In this document: piece by piece, positions 41,120 to 42,964 of the stretch
Layout of the letters: each line of letters begins with the position of its first letter
How positions within the stretch are numbered: position 1 is the stretch's first letter
From: an uncultured Bacillota bacterium
GTDB lineage: Bacteria; Bacillota; Clostridia; Oscillospirales; Oscillospiraceae
Assembly (NCBI GenBank): GCA_947172355.1
Contig: CAMWBA010000008.1
Span: 1 to 42,964, forward strand
Length of the DNA stretch: 42,964 nt
Direction of reading: 5' to 3'
Position numbers and translations under genes: made by a program
Notes under the pieces: generated by a model
What the model was told of the DNA's origin: nothing
The model's database searches: none
What the model saw: only the letters and a program-made list of their open reading frames with translations

Positions 41120-41662
41120 TTACAGGCCCAGCAGGACCTTTACCTTTAAGGTGGTGGAAACGGTTTTGCCATCGGCAATGGTCCCGTCCATCACCTGTTT
41201 GACCAGTTCGTCAAAGGGCATGGTGACCACATCCAAAAACTCATCGGCATCCAGGTGCTGGTCCTTTCGGGTCAGTCCCCGGGCCAGATACATGTGCAGC
41301 GCCTCATCGCAAAAGCCGGGAGAGGCCAGGGTATAGCCCAGGTAGGTCCACTCCGATGCCTCCAGTCCGGTCTCCTCGCTCAGCTCCCGCTGGGCGCCCA
41401 GAAGGATGTTTTCCTCGGAACCGTGGTCCAGCTTGCCGGCGGGCAGTTCCAGCAGCAGCCGCTGAATGGGATAGCGAAACTGCTTGACCAGATAGACCGT
41501 GTTGTCCTCGTCCAGCGCAAGCACCGCCACACCGCCGGGATGGTACACCACCTCGCGAGAGGCCAAGGCGCCGTCTGGCAGTCTGGCCTGGTCCAGTGTC
41601 ACTTTGATAATTTTTCCTTCAAAAATGGTTTGGCTGTTTACCATCTGTTCCCTCAGGTCCAT
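41120..41662 (-). CDS. Nudix hydrolase, ADP-ribose pyrophosphatase type
   Basis: A 180-residue hydrolase with the Nudix box GKLDHGSEENILLGAQRELS continuing EETGLEA (REx2EExG core), following the ELPAGK motif typical of ADP-ribose pyrophosphatase (NudF). It converts ADP-ribose to AMP and ribose 5-phosphate. AAAGGAGG precedes the ATG. It leads the operon that continues into walR, with its own promoter upstream. Confidence 0.93.
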   Translation of the reverse strand: MDLREQMVNSQTIFEGKIIKVTLDQARLPDGALASREVVYHPGGVAVLALDEDNTVYLVKQFRYPIQRLLLELPAGKLDHGSEENILLGAQRELSEETGLEASEWTYLGYTLASPGFCDEALHMYLARGLTRKDQHLDADEFLDVVTMPFDELVKQVMDGTIADGKTVSTTLKVKVLLGL

Positions 41663-41704
41663 AACTTCCGTCCTCCTTTGGAGATTTTTGGCTCAGATAT
41701 TGTT

Positions 41705-41733
41705 AGTATACCACAAATTAGCGGTTGGGTAAA
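41705..41733 (-). promoter_or_regulatory. Promoter of the Nudix-walRK operon
   Basis: On the minus strand TTTACC (41728-41733), 17 bases, TATACT (41705-41710), about 43 bases before the Nudix ATG. Confidence 0.55.
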
Positions 41734-41753
41734 GATGCCAGGGGGATTTTACA

Positions 41754-41780
41754 GAAAAAGCCCGCCCTTTGGGGGCGGGC
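41754..41780 (-). terminator. Terminator after exonuclease III
   Basis: GCCCGCCC (41760-41767) pairs with GGGCGGGC (41773-41780). On the minus strand the stem is followed by TTTTTCTG. Confidence 0.85.
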
Positions 41781-41808
41781 GGAGCTTCTGGGCCGGTTCA
41801 GCCAGGGC

Positions 41809-42567
41809 CTAAATATCCAATTCCAAAAGCACCGGACAGTGGTCGCTGCCTTCGATGTCGGAGAGAATTTCCGCCCGAACAATTTTGTCCCGCAGGCGGT
41901 CGGAGACGATAAAATAGTCAATCCGCCATCCTGCGTTGTTCTGGCGGGCATGGAAGCGGTAGGACCACCAGGAGTAGGCCCCCTCCCGGTCGGGGTAGAG
42001 AGACCGGAAGCTATCCGTAAACCCGGAGGCGAGCAAAGCGGTCATTTTCTCCCGCTCCTGGTCGGAAAAGCCGGCGTTGCCCCGATTGGTCTTGGGATTC
42101 TTCAGGTCGATCTCCTGGTGGGCCACATTCAAATCGCCGCAGTAGATCACCGGTTTAGCCTTGTCCAAGGAGATAAGATACTCCCGCAGGTCGTCCTCCC
42201 AGGACATGCGGTAGTCAATCCGCTTCAAACCGTCTTGGGCATTGGGGGTGTAGCAGCACACCAGATAGAACGCCTCATATTCCAGCGTAATCAGCCGCCC
42301 TTCGTGGTCGTGCTGGCCGACGTCCATGCCATAGGCCGCAGCGGCTGGGACATGGGTGGTAAAGATGGCGGTGCCGGAGTAGCCCTTCTTCTCGGCGGAG
42401 TTCCAATATTCCAAAACCCCTTCTCCCAGGGGGAGCTCTGCTTGGCCCTGCTCCATCTTGGTCTCCTGGAGGCAGAGAAAGTCGGGTTTCTGTTCCTGAT
42501 AGAAGGTAAGAAACCCTTTTTTCATACAGGCACGCAGTCCGTTGACGTTCCAGGAAATGAATACCAT
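41809..42567 (-). CDS. xth: Exodeoxyribonuclease III / AP endonuclease
   Basis: A 252-residue DNA-repair enzyme that cuts at abasic sites and has 3' exonuclease activity. Motifs: ISWNVNGLRA, catalytic Glu in LQETK, YCGDLNVAHQEIDL, GNAGFSDQER, WRIDYF and the final SDHCPV. GGAGG precedes the ATG. It is monocistronic or ends a unit beginning with serA, followed by a classic terminator. Confidence 0.95.
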   Translation of the reverse strand: MVFISWNVNGLRACMKKGFLTFYQEQKPDFLCLQETKMEQGQAELPLGEGVLEYWNSAEKKGYSGTAIFTTHVPAAAAYGMDVGQHDHEGRLITLEYEAFYLVCCYTPNAQDGLKRIDYRMSWEDDLREYLISLDKAKPVIYCGDLNVAHQEIDLKNPKTNRGNAGFSDQEREKMTALLASGFTDSFRSLYPDREGAYSWWSYRFHARQNNAGWRIDYFIVSDRLRDKIVRAEILSDIEGSDHCPVLLELDI

Positions 42568-42632
42568 AGAAAAATCCCTCCTGCGGTGGTTTTGCCCGGC
42601 GGGCTGGCAGGCTGCCGCCCGCTGGTTTAGGG

Positions 42633-42964
42633 TCAGTGGTTCAAGACCCGTACCCGGATCATATTGGGGATGGCCCGCAGCTCCTCCACGGCCTCGTCGG
42701 TGAGGCGGGTGTTTACATCCACAATAGAGTAGGCATAATCCAGCTTGGATTTGTTGGTCAGGTTTTCCACATTGATGTGGTCGTCGGACAGCGTAGTCAT
42801 AATCTGAGTCAGCATACCGGGTACATTTTTGTGGATCAGGCAGATGCGGGCGATGCCGCTCCAGTCCTGGGTCACGTTGGGCAGGTTGACCGAATTGGTG
42901 ATGTTGCCATTGAGCAGGTAGTCCTGGAGCTGACGCACCGCCATAACGGCGCAGTTCTCCTCGC
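42633..42964 (-). CDS. serA: D-3-phosphoglycerate dehydrogenase, C-terminal part (runs off the window)
   Basis: About 110 C-terminal codons. EENCAVMAVRQLQDYLLNGN and ITNSVNLPN form the end of the dehydrogenase domain. The regulatory ACT domain follows (RICLIHKNVPGMLTQIMTTL, DDHINVENLTNK, AYSIVDVN). The enzyme starts serine synthesis from 3-phosphoglycerate. The reading frame is open to the window edge, so the N-terminus lies outside. The gap to xth is 65 bases. Confidence 0.88.
   Translation of the reverse strand, partial: EENCAVMAVRQLQDYLLNGNITNSVNLPNVTQDWSGIARICLIHKNVPGMLTQIMTTLSDDHINVENLTNKSKLDYAYSIVDVNTRLTDEAVEELRAIPNMIRVRVLNH

Noticed and set aside
41725-42630. A 301-codon plus-strand frame
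   Set aside because: It is antisense to exonuclease III, which has all catalytic motifs and a proper ribosome-binding site.
1-42964. tRNA or rRNA genes
   Set aside because: I saw no cloverleaf-like segment or conserved T-arm and no rRNA sequence. A covariance-model search would be needed to exclude a divergent tRNA.

Overview
The window looks like a chromosomal segment of a gut-type Bacillota, most likely class Clostridia, family Oscillospiraceae (Flavonifractor/Lawsonibacter/Intestinimonas-like). The grounds are strong GGAGG ribosome-binding sites, Gram-positive promoters, a walR-walK-yycH-yycI operon, a rubredoxin, CoA-acylating aldehyde dehydrogenases, a butyryl-CoA:acetate CoA-transferase homologue, TnpV and MobA/MobL-type element debris. 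This is inference from gene content; no rRNA or other phylogenetic marker was compared.

Layout. (1) 1-9.1 kb is an eroded accessory region. It holds an RHS-repeat remnant, an intact cytoplasmic alpha-amylase, a broken Rpn-family gene, a MobC relic, an intact ECF sigma/anti-sigma pair, a frameshifted tnpV and an intact DUF1835/DUF3658 protein. After these comes a graveyard of integrative-element pieces (RelE tail, DUF4366-like tail, MobA/MobL relaxase, DtxR regulator, MATE pump, serine recombinase, alpha/beta hydrolase). Several pieces are joined in frame into chimeric ORFs. (2) 9.1-14.5 kb is a divergent LysR regulator beside a three-gene operon: a histidine/aromatic ammonia-lyase homologue whose MIO-forming Ala-Ser-Gly is missing, an M20 amidohydrolase and a sodium:solute symporter. 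(3) 14.6-18.6 kb has a metallophosphoesterase relic and a complete McrB-McrC type IV restriction pair. (4) 19.0-29.4 kb is a ten-kilobase catabolic cluster on the plus strand: FadR-type GntR regulator, LarA-like protein, DctQ-DctM-DctP TRAP transporter, iron alcohol dehydrogenase, SucD-like acylating aldehyde dehydrogenase, a CoA-transferase homologue lacking the catalytic Glu, and an Old Yellow Enzyme-type reductase. A palindrome TCTGA-N3-TCAGA lies at the regulator's promoter and again before the LarA-like gene. (5) 29.6-32.7 kb holds a second acylating aldehyde dehydrogenase, a divergent LysR regulator, and a rubredoxin with its own promoter and a hairpin leader. (6) 32.9-43.0 kb is minus-strand housekeeping: lipid kinase, RNA methyltransferase, glutamate racemase, WalRK/YycHI operon with an extra small gene, Nudix hydrolase, exonuclease III and the 3' end of serA.

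How the genes may work together. The TRAP transporter should import an organic acid. The LarA-like protein, dehydrogenases, CoA-transferase homologue and flavin reductase would process it under GntR control. The lyase operon appears to import and degrade an amino-acid-like compound, possibly an N-acylated or quaternary-amine one. The most unusual material is the pair of homologues with altered catalytic motifs (the MIO-less lyase and the Glu-less CoA-transferase) inside otherwise intact, well-organised operons.
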